Assembly (NCBI RefSeq): GCF_964204645.1
Contig: NC_134033.1
Location: 5,676,231 to 5,740,230, forward strand
Direction: 5' to 3'
Source of the DNA: Tubulanus polymorphus
Taxonomy: Eukaryota; Nemertea; Palaeonemertea; Tubulaniformes; Tubulanidae
DNA: 64,000 nt
A program made the translations under genes and the position numbers. The notes under the pieces are model-generated. The model was given only the letters and a program-made list of their open reading frames with translations. It was not told the origin of the DNA and searched no databases. Each line of letters starts with the position of its first letter. The stretch's first letter is position 1. Below are positions 10,833-22,099 of the stretch, piece after piece.

Positions 10833-11210
10833 TTGCTAACATTCGGAAATATTGACTTCGCAGCTTTAGACGATATGATTTTTCGTACAAAGAAACGTAT
10901 TGCCAAATTATCTAGCAATGGTGAAATCTGTAATTTTCTGATGTTAGGCCTCGACGAAGAAACCACAGTGGAAACTATTTCAACATTATGCAAAAAATAC
11001 TTAATTCTTGAAAGTTTCCAATTTGGCAAACGCAGTGCTTCTCTTTTGGGCGAAATTCCGCCAGGTTTACAGAGACCTACCACGTCGACGCTCGAGTTAT
11101 TCTTTGACCACGAACTATACATAAATAGAATGATGGTATCTGAGCATTTCTTCCTTTTTTTCACAGGAACTTTTACTGGTTCTGGTGATAGGCCAATACG
11201 TGCTAGCTGA
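10833..11210 (+). other. Unassigned 125-codon ORF with an antisense ORF
   Basis: The plus frame is open for 125 codons, and the opposite strand is open for 149 codons (10715-11164). The plus ORF has no repeats and an ordinary composition, with stretches such as LDEETTVETISTLCKKY. I recognise no domain in either. Its end runs across the first CAP exon I can place in another frame, so at most the part up to about 11140 could be an exon. It may be chance or a decayed gene piece. Confidence 0.2.
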
Positions 11211-13803
11211 CTCGATATCTGATTTTGAGACTGAAATGCTGGAAGGACACAACGTTATAAGAAAAGAAATAGGCTTGTCTTATTTGGTAAGTATCCAACC
11301 GTCTATCCTGCCTTGATTCAAATTAGTCAGTCTTTCGAGTATGGGGTCTCTCACCAGTCGGTCGGTCGGTCGGTCGGTCGGTCGGTCGGTCGGTCGGTCG
11401 GTCGGTCGGTCGGTCGGTCGGTCGGTCGGTCGGTCGGTCGGTCGGTCGGTCGGTCGGTCGGTCGGTCGGTCGGTCGGTCGGTCGGTCGGTCGGTCGGTCG
11501 GTCGGTCGGTCGGTCGGTCGGTCGGTCGGTCGGTCGGTCGGTCGGTCGGTCGGTCGGTCGGTCGGTCGGTCGGTCGGTCGGTCGGTCGGTCGGTCGGTCG
11601 GTCGGTCGGCTGGTGGAACATAGCAGTCAATCAGTCCGTTTTTCACTGGTCTCTCATTAATCCGGGGTTCGTGTGGTTGTACCACATTATCACGATATTT
11701 GGAGCAAAAGAGTGTTTAGCATAATTACAGAGGCAAGAAATAAATACATTCTAAAACGTAACATTCTTCATTCACTAGATTTTGAGTATCGGGTTAACTA
11801 AGGTAAGGTTGCGCCCCAAACAAGTCGAAACGAATTTTGCCAATTTTGCTGAAATAGATCATCCATTTTAGAAATGGGATGATAAATTGAAAAAGGCGTC
11901 GCTACGTTTAGCCAAGAAGTGCGAATTCAAACATTCCGACACTAAAGGCAAATACGGAGAGAACATCGCCTTGCACTCGGCAATGAAGGATGGCACCGAT
12001 GCTGCTGCATTCGCAGTGAGCGGTTGGAACGACGAAGAAAAATATTACGACAAAAAAACCGGCGAATGCAAAGGCGGCGTATGTCAGCATTACACACAGG
12101 TAGGCTTCCGAATTACGTGTAGGGCCTTACCTCGATTACGTAAATCACGGATTGCTTCAGGTAAGATGAAAGGGCCGCAGGACAAGGTTATACAAGAAAA
12201 CTAAATTGAAGCTTTATCGATTACTTGAAGAAAAATATAACACATATTTAAATCATATTATTATTGCCAACGAATTGCGTATAAATCATACTAAAGTAGG
12301 CCTGAGGATGAATTTGAGTATGTATTTGAGTATATATTCAATATTTTTATTGAATTGACAGGCAACCAGTCCAAATTGACTCGCAACTAGTCCAGCGTCG
12401 ATATGTGCATGGCGTAGTGCGCATTCTCTTGAAAATTGGTCATCAAATAGAAAATAAGAGTCATGCAAGAGATAAAACGGCAAGATTAAGACTTTTTCCG
12501 TTGAAAAAGGGTGTCTCCTGCAAATTATGATTTTATTTTCGATTTCGGGCACCGACCAGTGCTCAAAAGTAGTCATTCAAAAAATTCCGCGGAGAAGTGG
12601 ATCCGAGTTGATGCATTTTATTTGTTAAAGCAGTGTTAGCAGGAAGACAACTAAAAGCCCTTTCAGTGCGTCTACACTGCAGAGTACTTAAGCGGTGCAA
12701 CGAGAGAAATCCCACAATAAATTCAGCCAAAAATGAAAAGTCCAATGTTAAAAATGATTATATTTCGAGCAACGTCGAGTACGCCTGATGATGGCTTATA
12801 TTATTTAGCCGAAACGTTGCTCGAAATATTAACATTCTAATATCAAATTTTTCATTTTCGGCTGAATTCATTGTGGGATTTCTCTCTCGTTATTCATCAT
12901 ACACGGATATTGTGTATCTTCTCATCTCATTTAGCGTTGTGCGTTTCGAGTACTAATCGATCTGTACCGAAAGGGTAAAGCCTATAGAAGCGTGCATTAC
13001 AGTTTCGGTAATGATACGCAGCACAACCGTTTTACCTTTCACGCTTTGTGAATTCCTTATTAATCTATAAATGCGTTACCAAGCGGTCTCGATAGCTCAG
13101 TGAGATAAGGCGTGATGCTGTTCGCATCCGCTATCAGTGCTGAGTGACAAGCGGGTTCGGGTCCCAGTGTGCGGACAACATTTCAAAGGCTGTCCCGTCG
13201 TGAAACTAAATGAACGATCCAATAGGGTTAGCCTTGGTCAACCAGATCTAAACGATGTTAACATAATGGACACTGGAAGTTCAGTTTTTTGTATAGATAA
13301 ACTGAAAAGGTGAATAAGAGGCCTCGATCGAGGTCACGAGCTGGTTTATTCAATAATCTGAACTTATTTCAGGTCGTCTGGAAGAACACAACTAAAGTCG
13401 GCTGCGCATACAAAAAATGTACGAAACAAGCGGAAGGAACACTGGTATTCTGCCAATATACACCGGCGTAAGTATATACCATAGATATCATCTTCAGATA
13501 TGGGTTCTTAGGGAATAGTTGTGGTGGACGTGGGAGACTAGGACAGACACGTGGGTCCTTGGTGAACTCCTATCATAGCTGTGGTGGGAGTGGTGACTAG
13601 AACATACACAGGTTCTTTGTGAACTGCCCCCACAGCTGTGGTGGAAATGAATGACTAGAAACACTTAGGTTTTTGGTGAACCCCCTGGCTACTGTGATGG
13701 GTGTGAGAGACTAGAACGAATCCATGGGTTCTCCTACATACACATACATTTCTCATTTTATTTTTTTTCCAGTGGAAATTGTTATGGCGAAAAGGCGTAC
13801 TAG
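11167..13803 (+). CDS. Secreted CAP/SCP (CRISP/Ag5/PR-1) domain protein, 5'-partial
   Basis: Exons: <11167-11286, 11872-12099, 13373-13467, 13773-13803; phases join without a break to give 157 visible residues. The first exon encodes a hydrophobic ELLLVLVIGQYVLADS leader and then EGHNVIRKEIGLSYL. Exon 2 carries KWDDKLKKASLRLAKKC, FKHSD and GKYGENIA, supplying the conserved His and Glu. The exon 2/3 junction rebuilds CAP1 (QHYTQVVWKNTT), and the 3/4 junction rebuilds CAP2 (FCQYTPAGNCYGE). AATAAA lies at 13902. CAP proteins are extracellular and bind lipids, ions or matrix partners; the role here is unknown. The start codon must be in an upstream exon I could not place. A 253-bp (TCGG)n tract fills part of the first visible intron. 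The small size fits a single-domain CAP protein without a Cys-rich tail. Confidence 0.88.
11357..11609. repeat. (TCGG)n microsatellite, about 63 copies
   Basis: A perfect tetranucleotide tract with no interruption that I can see, inside the CAP intron. Because 4 and 3 are coprime, every frame is open and reads as GRSV or PTDR repeats; these are not proteins. Confidence 0.98.
12697..12892. repeat. Palindromic element with a hammerhead-like core
   Basis: Arms of about 70 bases (12697-12767 and 12818-12892) are imperfect reverse complements sharing GAGAGAAATCCCACAAT, AATTCAGCC and AAATGAAAA. Between them lie CGAGCAACG, GTC, CTGATGA (12785-12791), a GGCT/AGCC stem, and GAAA (12811-12814) followed by CGTTGCTCG. 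The order CUGANGA-stem-GAAA with a long outer stem is that of hammerhead ribozyme relics known from Penelope-like elements. Stem I is very short, so activity is doubtful. Confidence 0.45.
13085..13260 (+). repeat. tRNA-derived SINE-like sequence
   Basis: GGTCTCGATAGCTCAGTGAG is A-box-like and GCGGGTTCGGGTCCC B-box-like, but they are too far apart and the stems do not close as a tRNA. A non-tRNA body follows. It lies in the CAP intron between exons 2 and 3. Confidence 0.5.
13545..13740 (+). repeat. ~60-bp minisatellite in the last CAP intron
   Basis: About three imperfect units of TGGGTTCTTGGTGAACTCC, CACAGCTGTGGTGGGAGTG, ACTAGAACA. One unit also lies just before the stranded CAP exon at 2225-2285, and units in the opposite sense lie at 44280-44520. 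Confidence 0.7.
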
Positions 13804-14569
13804 ATCGATGCAGGCTTACTAGTAACGATCCATCGGCCATTCGAAATCATCACATTCATAGCAATCGATATTCTATCAATTCAAAAATCTATTTCAATCT
13901 GAATAAAATTGTATCCGAAATATCCGTCTGTTAATCTTTTCTATACTACGAGTCGAGTGAAACTTGATATCATCCAGAAGCCAGTTCCACATGTGGGTAT
14001 GTCGCATTTCGCTGCAGTCCCTCAAAGGGAAGAGGCTAGTTTTCAAAATCGGTTAAGCTCATACGAGAGAAGGGCTTGTACGATTTCTATGCAGTTTTCC
14101 GAAAGTCGAAAACATCGAGTTTCGTTCCGCGATGAACTGGTTTAGTAAGTTTAGTTTAGTTTTCAATACAGCAATAACGTCCCTCGGATAACCTCATTGG
14201 CTATGGTATGGCGCAAAGCTAGGATTCGAATAGGATTTTGATTAGGATTTAATTTACACTTCATTTCAATGGTACATGGAGGGAGTTTTATATAACGTAT
14301 ACAATATTTATAATCAACAGAAAATATTAACTTGTCTTAATAAAAGATTACAAAGTTATCAACAATATATACATTCACTATTTACAGCATACTAATTATT
14401 GGAGGGATCTGTGTACCGGATTTATGTACATCTAAGTTCGCAAGTTTGTTACACCATCTGGCGGGTATCCGTTTTCTATCGACTTAAATGTTAAGCCTTT
14501 AGTGAGCTATGTAATATTCCGATATGCTAAAACTATGGAAGAACTAAAATTTAGGTTTCTGTTACTATT
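13804..14569. other. Intergenic stretch between CAP and oxidase A
   Basis: Holds the CAP 3' untranslated region (to about 13920) and AT-rich sequence. No exon is supported; an ORF at 13909-14145 has no recognisable features. Confidence 0.5.
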
Positions 14570-14575
14570 TTTATT
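14570..14575 (-). terminator. Polyadenylation signal of multicopper oxidase A
   Basis: AATAAA on the minus strand, about 100 bases after the oxidase A stop codon. Confidence 0.65.
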
Positions 14576-14675
14576 GCTCTAATATTCAAAATTGATTTCG
14601 AATGTATATATTTCAGAGTAGAAACGTATGTTTTTCAGTCGTCGTACGGAGGTCGTACGTATTCACCGGTGTTTA

Positions 14676-17600
14676 CTACTTCTTTGCATAAATGATTCTA
14701 CTGCTAAACGGGTCGTTTTCGGCCTCGGTGCTGTAACCGTAATAATCCAAAATGTCTCTCGCTGCAACGACGAATAACAAGAAAATTGAATGAATATGTA
14801 TGGGTCATCCACGTGACGTCATAGTGCGACATATCGACCGTCGTTTTGTCCTGTCAAGCGCAAGCGACAAAAGGAAAAGGACAGCCATTCGACGGTCGAA
14901 ATGACTTATAATGTATAAACATTACGCATGACGTCGGCATGGCCGCAATAGCAAGCAATTCAATCTACATCAAAATGAAGCTAAATTTACAATTCACAAT
15001 TCGTATTGTAGATTTCCAAGTTGTTCTGGACTGACACGTTTTTTCAAGTCGGGTTAACAGTTTACCATAGTTACAAATGATGAGTTTGTAGCACTGTGGC
15101 AAGTGATCAACCACCAGAAAACACTTGCGACACACGTTCACGAATTCGTTCAAATTACCAACAGAAAACGTAAAATTGGAATTTTGCCAGGTTTTTGATG
15201 TGACAGTAAAAAAATTAAATGGTAAATAATCAAAAATTCAACTGAATTTGGATCGAATTGTCATCCCCTATCCCTACACTAGCACAACCTCTACGGCAAG
15301 ATGTGCCCACGTCATCTGGTGATAGATTCAATCGATTTTCTGGTACTTACGTCTCGTCTGTCGCGGCGTGAAATGGCGACATGTAGGGAAATCGTGCGGT
15401 ATGTTGTTTAGATTCCAGAATGGTTTCGCTGCTTCGAGCAATACCATCATCCCGGCGCCCAGATGATCTTCGATGTGACAGTGCACTGGCCACACACCCG
15501 AATTCTTAGTTTTCATTCGAACCACGACGTATCCACCCTCGGGAACGTTAATCGTGTCCTGAAAAAAAACAGAAACGCTATTTGCAGTTACGGAGAATCC
15601 AAAAACGTGCGACCATCAATTGGCCTCTGAATTCAGTTCCAGAAACTGCAAACATCCACAAACTCGCGGAACTGGGTCTGAAAAGTATAATAGATCCCTT
15701 AGTATAATGTTACATTAAACCTAGTTCTCCAAGTTTAGGGTTACATTTGACAATGGTTTGTACGTTTTATTTTGGCCCTAAGATTATGTGCCTCCCAAAT
15801 CAGTTAAACAGTTGTGCGGGTTAAATTTGAACCCAGTTTTATATTTGTGTGGGTTTAATCTACCCCTGGATCCAGTTCCACAGGTTGTGTGGGTTTAATT
15901 TGACTCTGGATCCAGTTCCAACAGTTGTGTGGGTTATTTTCTTCAAAGCTACAAAAAGCGATTATCACATTTTCAGCTATTCAATTTTCCGATTAATAAT
16001 TATTTACCTTAAACGGCGGATCATGCAGGTTCAAACCGGGAATATTGTTACCGCCCCAAGTCGTATTTCTCCATCTCGGTTGGTTACAGAATACGTCTTC
16101 GTCGCAGACGATATCGTCGTTGTCGCCGATGATTTCACCTGTTGTGTCGTTCCTTTTTGGTTGCGCCACTTTCAACACGTGAAAATGCATTCCGTGGGTG
16201 TGTATCGGATGGTGACCGCGACCCGCGCCGTAACTGACGAAGACCATCTGCACGACCTGGTACAGTTTCAGCTGCATGCTGTACGTGCACAGGCACGCCC
16301 TGCCCGACTTGCACGGTTTCGTGCAGCGATGCTCTTGCGGTTCGGTCGACTGTGTCAGAATCGGCGAAACCGGGCGTCGGAATTTGTTACCGTTGACGCG
16401 GGCGCCTTTCTGCATGCTCCAATTGAAAAACTCTTCCCTCATTCTTGACTTACGTGTCCCGGGAACGTGACCCGATGTCGGAGATTTCATCGGAATGCAG
16501 TTGAAGTGCTGGTCGGGCGCGAAATGGGGCGCGTCGCAGTTGACGATGTTACAAGGGGAAGAGCTGGTGCATTCAATCGCTTGACTCGACGGATCGACGT
16601 CAGGTGTCGATCCGTTGTAGCGTAAAATGGCGAGCGCCTGGTAACCGCCGTTGTCGGCTCTGATCCAGTAGTTATCGATTGGCTGGTCAGCGAGCACTAA
16701 TACGTCAAACCTCTCGCCGGGAGTAACTACCACGTGCGTGACGAGGGTGTGTTTCAAATCTTGGCCGTCTGACGTTACAACCGTCATGTTGTGCCCGTCA
16801 ATGGATACGATAAAGTACGAATCGGCCTGCGAACCAAACAATCGGAACCGGTAATAATTACCTTGGCGCACGCAGTATTCGGTCAACGGGCCGTTCGTCA
16901 GAAAAGTGCCGTTTTCGTCCATGAAACGCCCTCTACCGTTGATAAGGCCGGAATGGAATTCCGTCGACGCGTGGTCGTCGTATCTCTCCTTGATCTGGTC
17001 GAAGATTCCCAGGACGACCATCAGGAACCAGCCCGTACTGGCGTGTCTGTGGTTGACGTCGGCTAACATGACGTTGAAGTCGTCTGCTACCAGTGGATCG
17101 TTGTGTTTCTTGATGATCAAAGGCCCGTACAAGCCATCCGAAATCTGTACGCCCACGTGAGAATGGTACCACATCGTACCGCCAGGGTACGCCAGTAGAC
17201 GGTGCGTGTAGATCTGTTCGGGGTGTATCGGACACATGTTCACCCAGGCCACGCCATCGTACCACGGCCAGATTTTAGCGTGAAGCCCGTGCCAATGTAT
17301 ACTCGTGGCCTGGGCGACTAGCTGGTTGTGTACGTTGATGATGATCTCTTGGTTTTCCCAGGCGACGATAGGTGGCCCCGGGATCGTTCCGTTGGCGGTG
17401 ATGACTAAGTGAGGCTCTCTGTAACCGTCCTGCATTACCACGCAATTGGGATCGATGGCCGTTGCGTTGGCGTCGTCTGGGTTGACGTTGTAGGGTAAGA
17501 GCGTGCCGTTGTTGGTGTACACGAGAACGCCGTTACAAACCATCGTCAGAACCGGTTTCACTTCAATGGTGAACACGCAAACTTTATCGGATTTCTTACA

Positions 17601-18192
17601 CGGCCTCGCGTACACAGGCTCTGAAAAAAACGCATTAAGTTCGAGCCTAAGTTTCTTTATGTTCGTTTATCGGATTTCAAAATATGCCGGGATCGGGCCC
17701 ATAGTCGAGACTTTGAGAAAAATATTGAGTTATTAGATTTAGCTTTATTAAAGAAAATGAGCTTAGACTAGCCTTAATTTATTAGATTGGCAAAACTATA
17801 AAACGAACATCGTCTAAGACTGTTGCTAAGTCAGTACTATAGATCCGTTATGCCAAAGTACACTAATTGTAAAGTCTCATGCAAAAAAGATAAATCGATT
17901 TTGATCTTAAAGAATTGGCCTACGGCGTAATGTTAGATTGTCAAAAGAATTAAGATGGTCATAGTATGGGCTTAAGTCTAAGCCATCTGCGCACCAACGG
18001 ATTTTTTGTCTAAGTAATTTGATAGAATATATATAATCATTTTCCCCATAAAACAATGCCAGCCGTAATTCAAAATCTCATCTTACCGTATGGTTCCCGC
18101 ATATATCGATGATACGGGTTGTAATACCGTCCCGCGTTCGCAGTTGAACCGAGAACGCAAAGTAACATCAACACTTTCATCATTTTCTCCAT
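14676..18192 (-). CDS. Multicopper oxidase A (laccase-like), secreted, complete
   Basis: Exons (minus strand): 18087-18192, 16008-17620, 15351-15558, 14676-14761; 670 residues. Exon 1 encodes a signal peptide (MKVLMLLCVLGSTANA) and a Tyr-rich stretch. The core exon carries HWHGLH and WYHSHVG of the type 2/type 3 copper sites and HPIHTHGMHFHV of the third domain. The 208-nt exon carries HCHIEDHLGAGMM, the Cys-His bridge between type 1 and trinuclear copper, with Met at the axial position. All copper ligands are visible. Laccase-like enzymes oxidise phenols, catechols or metals with reduction of oxygen to water. The tail exon encodes RDILDYYGYSSEAEND-like sequence (YYGYSTEAEND) and ends IIYAKK, without the Gly-rich run of copies B and C. 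A is the most diverged of the four copies. Confidence 0.95.
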
Positions 18193-18874
18193 ATTCGTAT
18201 CTGGAATAAACTAAAAGCTCACAGAATCCGACACAACATCACCTCTCCATCCAGATTTTCCCATCGTTTCCAGATTTCTCCATCAGAAGATTTACCACAT
18301 AGCTACATAACAATCAAACTTAAGGAAATGATGGAAATTCTATTAACGGGTATCCCATTGGAGTACATAAAGTAATATACTCAGACGGATGCAGCCTTGA
18401 TTCGGATATTCTCGGAGCCATCCTCTTACTTTGACTAACTTTTCGAAAAAAACCATTTGAGGTCGTCTGGTAACCATAACCGGAATAACGCATCGCGATA
18501 CACGATACACGATAATACATTCAAGACGATGTTTTTTTTCGCCAAGATTATTTCAATTTCAACATTTTGATAATCTTCTTAGTCAGATTGCCTTATCTCT
18601 GTCAACGTTTTCGATGTGGTCACGTTTAGGAGAAGGTTATGAGCGAAAACGGGTGGGAGAAGTATAATTAATAATAATAATCATCATCAAATGAATAACA
18701 ATAGGGTTTTATGCCGAACGGAGAGTAAACCCCAAACTAAGTCACTAAGTTACTTACCCCTCAAACAGAAGTGGAAACTGAAATATTTCTCGTCTAAGGC
18801 TTGTAGAAGTTAAATTGCTATAGACCTACGCGCTAACATCTAGGAATATAGCACAGAATACTTCGATCGACTGA

Positions 18875-18882
18875 TATTTATA
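18875..18882 (-). promoter_or_regulatory. Candidate TATA box for oxidase A
   Basis: TATAAATA on the minus strand, about 680 bases before the oxidase A start codon. Paralogues B and C have TATA-like boxes 530-570 bases before their ATG with a non-coding first exon between. An acceptor (TTTATTCCAG) lies just before the oxidase A ATG, which fits the same plan. The non-coding exon itself was not fixed. Confidence 0.35.
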
Positions 18883-18899
18883 CAATTAATGAACAATTT

Positions 18900-20025
18900 A
18901 CCGCCAGACTCGAGACAATTAGGCGAATAGAATTTGATGAGCTACATAGAAAGATAACTGATGCATTTAGTTTTGTAAGATGATTGATCAACCTGTAAGA
19001 ACCAAGGTGAAGCAAGGTGACTTAAAACGATATTGCGAAACACTTGACTCGAACATTTTAGATTAAGTTTAGCTGCACTTAAACATCAATTGAACGTAGA
19101 TTAGTTGAAAGTGAGATATATTTCTCAGGATTCCTTTGTCAGCTCGACAACATCTTCCCAATCGGTGACACAGATTTCAATTTGCTTTTCATGGGCAGCA
19201 TATGTTTTGTTAATTAATTTTCGCGGGCAGGGTGACACGGATTGTAAGTGCTTTTGTTACACGAAAAGCCAATAAAAGTGATTCACGATCGGTTTCACGT
19301 TTGCGCGCCTAATTGAAAACGTGAATATTGACGCTTTTGTTTACGTGATGACTGATTATTATCTTCACATCTACGACGATTGAGTTTTAACAATTACACG
19401 GAGACGTGAAACAAATCTGTGAAACGCGACGCGTCTCGGCGCAGTTGTTCACACGATAGCAACAGCTGTAATGTGACTCTATTCGCGGTGCGAAGCTTTC
19501 AACCGAATTATGATTTCCTACTCTCCCTACTGTGGCAATCGAGGATTCGGTTAGTGGCTAGTAAGGATCCAACAGGTGACACTATTGTACTTTATGAGAT
19601 CGACTACTGCGGCAATAGAGGATTTCGGTCGTGGTGAGTGAGGATGGATCCACCAGGTATCACGTGTACAGTTGGAGATCGACTACTCTGGCAATAGAGG
19701 ATTCTACTTGTGGCAAGCGTGGATCCACCAAGACACTTGTGGAAACTGTGGAGTTCCTTTCTATAAAATGAGGATGGAGTCGCTATATGTCGGGTTGCCA
19801 GGTTTTGCGTGTTGCCATTATGAAATTAAGCTCGTTTCTGAAGATGTAGACTTGACATTTATACTCTCAAGACGAAATCAGTTCATCGAAACTTATCGAA
19901 GTCATTGGTTATTCAAATCCCTGTTCTAATTAAGCCGTTATCACGCGCGCCTTTTCATAAGATCGTTTTGGACTCTCCGGAGCATTCCACCTCATCACTT
20001 TGAGGGTTTAGGTTCACAAAAAAAA
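18900..20025. other. Intergenic stretch with a tandem motif
   Basis: Mostly unique AT-rich sequence. At 19523-19735 three units of about 78 bases repeat GATCGACTACTGTGGCAATAGAGGATTC and GGATCCACCAGGTGACAC. The same words occur singly, in both orientations, at 28370, 35920, 41840 and 63230. Confidence 0.55.
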
Positions 20026-20293
20026 CCGGGGCCAGTTGCACAGACGTCACTTCCGTTAATAGCTGATCTCAAATCCTTAGACTCTGGTCATGGAACTAAG
20101 CTGGTCTTAGACCGGTCATAAATTTTAGCCAAGACTATGCAACTGATCCATTGTGCTTGGTTCCATAGTCGCTAGTGCAAGAGGTATCTTAAATTTCAAG
20201 TCCAGTCTCATCTGTGTTTCTATAAGCTATGGAACATCGATTGTTTGAGACTGGTTTTAAATCTTAGCCGTAACTTTATGCAACTGGCCCCGG
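20026..20293. repeat. Foldback MITE of the CCAGTT-CACA family
   Basis: CCGGGGCCAGTTGCA at the left is the exact reverse complement of TGCAACTGGCCCCGG at the right; inner sequence holds further inverted words around GACTGGT and AGACC. Confidence 0.65.
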
Positions 20294-20497
20294 TGTAGTA
20301 TGGATGAGTTTAGAAGCTGGCGTCGTGATCTCGTAAACTCATTCAATGAAAAGTCATGATTCATATACATAGACAAAACGAGAATATTTATTTCGATTTT
20401 AATTAGGACGTATGTAAAGTTAGATTACACGTGATCTACATACGCCACGGAAGGTTGAAAATCCCGCCGTGAGCGAATGGGACCGTATTCAAATCTA

Positions 20498-22099
20498 TCA
20501 ACTGAAACGTAAACAAATATTATTTTCAAAACGAGTTCGATGCGTTGATTGTGTACACAGCCCGGAACGCACCAACCCCGCCGATCCCCGATAAACTGCA
20601 ACCCCTGTTTAAATTGACTCCAGTTCCTCATTTTCGAGGGTTTAATTTGAATGAACCCAGTTCCACAGAGAGGTGTGTAAATTTGATTTGATTCAGGACC
20701 CAGATCAACAACAGTTTTGCGAATTTGATTCGACTCTGGGTCATGCTCCGCAATTTTATCGGGATTCTTTTGACTCTCGATCCAGTTCCACAGTTTTGTT
20801 GGTTTTTTTTTTTGTCTCGTGGGTGTGGTTTTAAACTAATCCGGGTCAATTTTTACATTCGTGAAAGTTTCATTCCAATCAGATCTGGAATCTTCATTTG
20901 GTTGAATTGAGTGAAGTAGATCGAAGAGCACTGTTTATGTATTTAGTTTAGAAATTGAGAAGAGATTTACGTCTCAAATGCAAGCAAAAGTGCGTAGCCC
21001 TAGTGGGTCTTAAGAGACGGCCAGGGCCTTTTTACATTGGTTGTTATGGCTCACAGCCTAGCTAGGTTAGCAGAGCTTAGCCCACGTATGTGTCTCGACA
21101 GCCAACGCCAGGAGGTGGTTTCGAACTAGGAACCTCTCGGTTCCCAGTCCTCCAACCAACCTTCTGAGCTAACTGGACAATCATTTGTCGATTGAACTTA
21201 AGGAATCGACTACTTACCACACTCTGCAAGTTCTCGGACAGTTCCTCTTCATGTATCCCATCCACGTGTACATCGTACAGTATTTCTTCCAAGTGGGACA
21301 TTTAGTGAAGTAATCTGCACACGAAGCCCGTTTCACTGAAACACCTGCATCGTCTGAAAAGCGAAAAAAATTTTCAAAAGCGTCGATCGTACAAGAAATG
21401 TTACACTATAAAAGTTACACTATAACGTGGTAAAACTACGCAATGAATTGCGAAAGACGATTAAGATATATGTATATGTATAATTGTAATGATAATGATT
21501 CCTTGATAATAGATTCTATTGAAAAATCGATTTTTGACGTTTTGATATTTTGAAAAGACTTTTCGATTTCGTAATTACAGGACACATATCTCAAATGTTA
21601 CATGAGAGTAAATTTAAAAAGGAAAACGAATCTGCGAACCGTAAACTTATCGAATTACCTATATTGTTTCTGGCAAGTTCAATCTGAAAATAAGATTAAG
21701 AAGTGGCAGTAAATCGACGCGCTCACCGGGGTTCGAGTCCATCTCGTACACAGAAATTAGGAGCTACCAACTCGGGCCCAATTCCACAGTTCCGAGTTAA
21801 GATGAATTAACTCAATGTCAGAACGTGGAACTGGGTGCAGGAAATCAATTAACGACCCCGGCTTGGTACTTGCGTAATAATCGAAACAAAAAGCAAATAA
21901 AATTTGATATTGGGAATTGTACGTGCAACTTTTTAGGCTTTCGAATCACTGTTCAACGCAATTTAAAAAAAATAACGAACTTATATTCGATGCCGAAGGC
22001 TACATTTGGTGTATATGTATAATTATATCTTACATGACGACAGCTTGCTAATGTTACCAACACGACCAAACAAAGGAAAAAAACGATCTTCGAAGCCAT
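20498..22099 (-). CDS. Small secreted ShK-domain protein
   Basis: Exons (minus strand): 22034-22099, 21659-21683, 21218-21353, then probably 20498-20501; 76 residues. Exon 1 is a signal peptide (MASKIVFFLCLVVLVTLASC). A 25-nt microexon (IELARNNI plus one base) restores the frame to exon 3. Exon 3 carries the ShK pattern: CADYFTKCPTWKKYC, then MGYMKRNCPRTC. The split last codon TG needs T or C to give the sixth Cys. An acceptor at 20502-20504 supplies T and then TGA, and AATAAA follows at 20387-20392. ShK domains occur in channel-blocking peptides and also in many proteases and matrix proteins; I do not claim a toxin role. The tiny last exon is the least certain part. Confidence 0.78.
20590..20830. 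repeat. 39-bp minisatellite family, degenerate units
   Basis: Units of GTTTAATTTGA.TCTGG.. CCAGTTCCACAG as in the array at 38486-38930. It lies in the ShK gene's last intron. Confidence 0.65.
21113..21178 (-). repeat. tRNA-like SINE head
   Basis: On the minus strand, GTCCAGTTAGCTCAGAAGGT resembles an A box and CTAGTTCGAAACCACC a B box. The ends do not pair into an acceptor stem. It lies in the ShK gene's last intron. Confidence 0.45.

Noticed and set aside
11280-11724. Four overlapping ORFs reading GRSV or PTDR repeats
   Set aside because: They are translations of a (TCGG)n microsatellite, which is open in every frame on both strands.
13085-13175. tRNA gene
   Set aside because: A- and B-box-like words are present but spacing is too long and acceptor and anticodon stems do not form; a SINE head is more likely.
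20498-22099. Calling the ShK protein a toxin
   Set aside because: ShK folds are common in non-venom secreted proteins and nothing in the sequence shows channel-blocking residues beyond the scaffold.
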